DNA of 64,000 nucleotides from Nonlabens arenilitoris (GTDB lineage: Bacteria > Bacteroidota > Bacteroidia > Flavobacteriales > Flavobacteriaceae): positions 2,183,501 through 2,247,500 of the forward strand of contig NZ_MTPW01000001.1 of the NCBI RefSeq assembly GCF_002954765.1, read 5' to 3'. Positions 63,557 through 64,000 of this stretch are shown here, piece by piece. The notes below the pieces were generated by a model, which was not told the origin of the DNA, ran no database searches, and saw only the letters and a list, made by a program, of their open reading frames with translations. The first letter of the stretch is position 1. Each line of letters opens with the position of its first letter. Made by a program: the position numbers and the translations under genes.

Positions 63557-63578
63557 TATATTAATCTTATTACTTTTA

Positions 63579-64000
63579 ATGGGCTGTAAAACAGATCCAA
63601 ATCATGTTGTATTAACGACTGAAAAGTTAGAGATTGATATAGCTCAATTAGATTTAAGACCTAATGAAGGGCTCATGTATTATAACGATGAGCCTTTTAC
63701 AGGTTTTTCTATAACAAGTTATCCTAATGGTATAGTTGCACAAAGGATTCAATATCTTAATGGATTACGTCATGGATTATATGAAAAGTGGTTTGTTGAT
63801 GGTACTTTGAGTTTTCAATCCCAGTATGAGAATGGATTACAACATGGAGCGTCTATATCTTGGTGGAAAAATGGTCACAAACGTTCTCAAAGTAATTTTG
63901 AGAATGGTATAGCTCAAGGTGCTCAATTTCAATGGTATACTAATGGATCTATTTTTAAAGAAATACAATTGATTGATGGACGTGAGCAAGGCATGCAAAA
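63579..64000 (+). CDS. YwqK-like (MORN-repeat) protein, N-terminal part, probable lipoprotein
   Basis: The frame is open to the window end. From residue about 30, repeated units of the type YxNGxxxxxxxYxNGxxHGxxxxW (YPNGIVAQRIQYLNGLRHGLYEKW) match the YwqK family, nominally an antitoxin, which is a label by annotation rather than proof. The first ATG is 63579 (MGCKTDP). Upstream in the same frame, however, a lipoprotein-type signal is encoded (ITYSSILILLLLMGC), with no ATG, GTG or TTG before the stop at 63495. So the start is unclear; that signal overlaps the end of the YHYH gene. Confidence 0.7.
   Translation, partial: MGCKTDPNHVVLTTEKLEIDIAQLDLRPNEGLMYYNDEPFTGFSITSYPNGIVAQRIQYLNGLRHGLYEKWFVDGTLSFQSQYENGLQHGASISWWKNGHKRSQSNFENGIAQGAQFQWYTNGSIFKEIQLIDGREQGMQ

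Noticed and set aside
1..64000. tRNA, rRNA, CRISPR, insertion sequence or phage genes
   Set aside because: No cloverleaf, rRNA segment, regular spaced repeats, transposase or phage protein was found by reading.

Overview
The window looks like chromosomal DNA from a marine-type member of the Flavobacteriaceae (Bacteroidota). Evidence: low GC content; Bacteroidota-type -7 promoter elements (TAnnTTTG) in place of sigma70 boxes; few Shine-Dalgarno sequences; the order rpmB-rpmG-DUF4295-ftsY with rimO nearby; a PorV/PorQ-family outer-membrane protein; an imelysin/DUF4856/HTTM operon; and a YHYH lipoprotein next to a YwqK-like protein. The genus cannot be fixed from the sequence alone. No rRNA, tRNA, CRISPR array, insertion sequence or phage gene was seen.

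Layout. 1-4177 (minus strand): a probable iron-related surface operon encoding a DUF4856 lipoprotein, an imelysin-like lipoprotein, an HTTM (vitamin K-dependent gamma-carboxylase-like) membrane protein and the start of a carboxypeptidase-regulatory-domain protein cut by the window edge. 4431-14600 (plus strand): housekeeping genes guaB, an FAH-family hydrolase, an HPt protein, cinA, rpmB, rpmG, DUF4295, ftsY, an amidase lipoprotein, a small membrane protein, rimO and a TlpA-like thioredoxin. 14603-18243 (minus strand): a 55-residue membrane protein, a LolD/MacB-type ABC ATPase, a methyltransferase and an ABC-F ATPase.

18488-56745 (plus strand) is one 38-kb surface-polysaccharide locus in which most genes overlap or nearly touch. 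It begins with Wza-like and Wzc-like export proteins, then an ABC exporter (Wzm/Wzt). About twenty glycosyltransferases and modifying enzymes follow: pyruvyl transferase, FkbM and other methyltransferases, GT2, GT4, GT10 and exostosin-type transferases, an MBOAT/SGNH O-acetylation pair and a hexapeptide acetyltransferase. There is also a nonulosonic-acid module (a CMP-sialate synthetase fused to a HAD phosphatase, plus a short sialate synthase) and a QueC-like PP-loop protein. The locus ends with an O-antigen ligase/polymerase and a polyprenyl-phosphate sugar transferase. Together these would build, decorate and export an acidic, acylated glycan. Three places in this locus show a one-base reading-frame break at a homopolymer run.

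56834-64000: lnt and a PorV-like gene (minus), pssA (plus), lptB (minus), then a small acidic protein, a PAP2 phosphatase, an OsmC protein, a YHYH lipoprotein and a partial YwqK/MORN-like protein (plus).

The most striking unexplained signal is a 16-bp palindrome, CGCTTTCGCGAAAGCG. It occurs nine times perfectly and five more times nearly so, almost always inside genes, where it reads through in all frames as AFAKA, FRES or LSRKR. It is nearly absent from an 11.8-kb AT-rich part of the polysaccharide locus.
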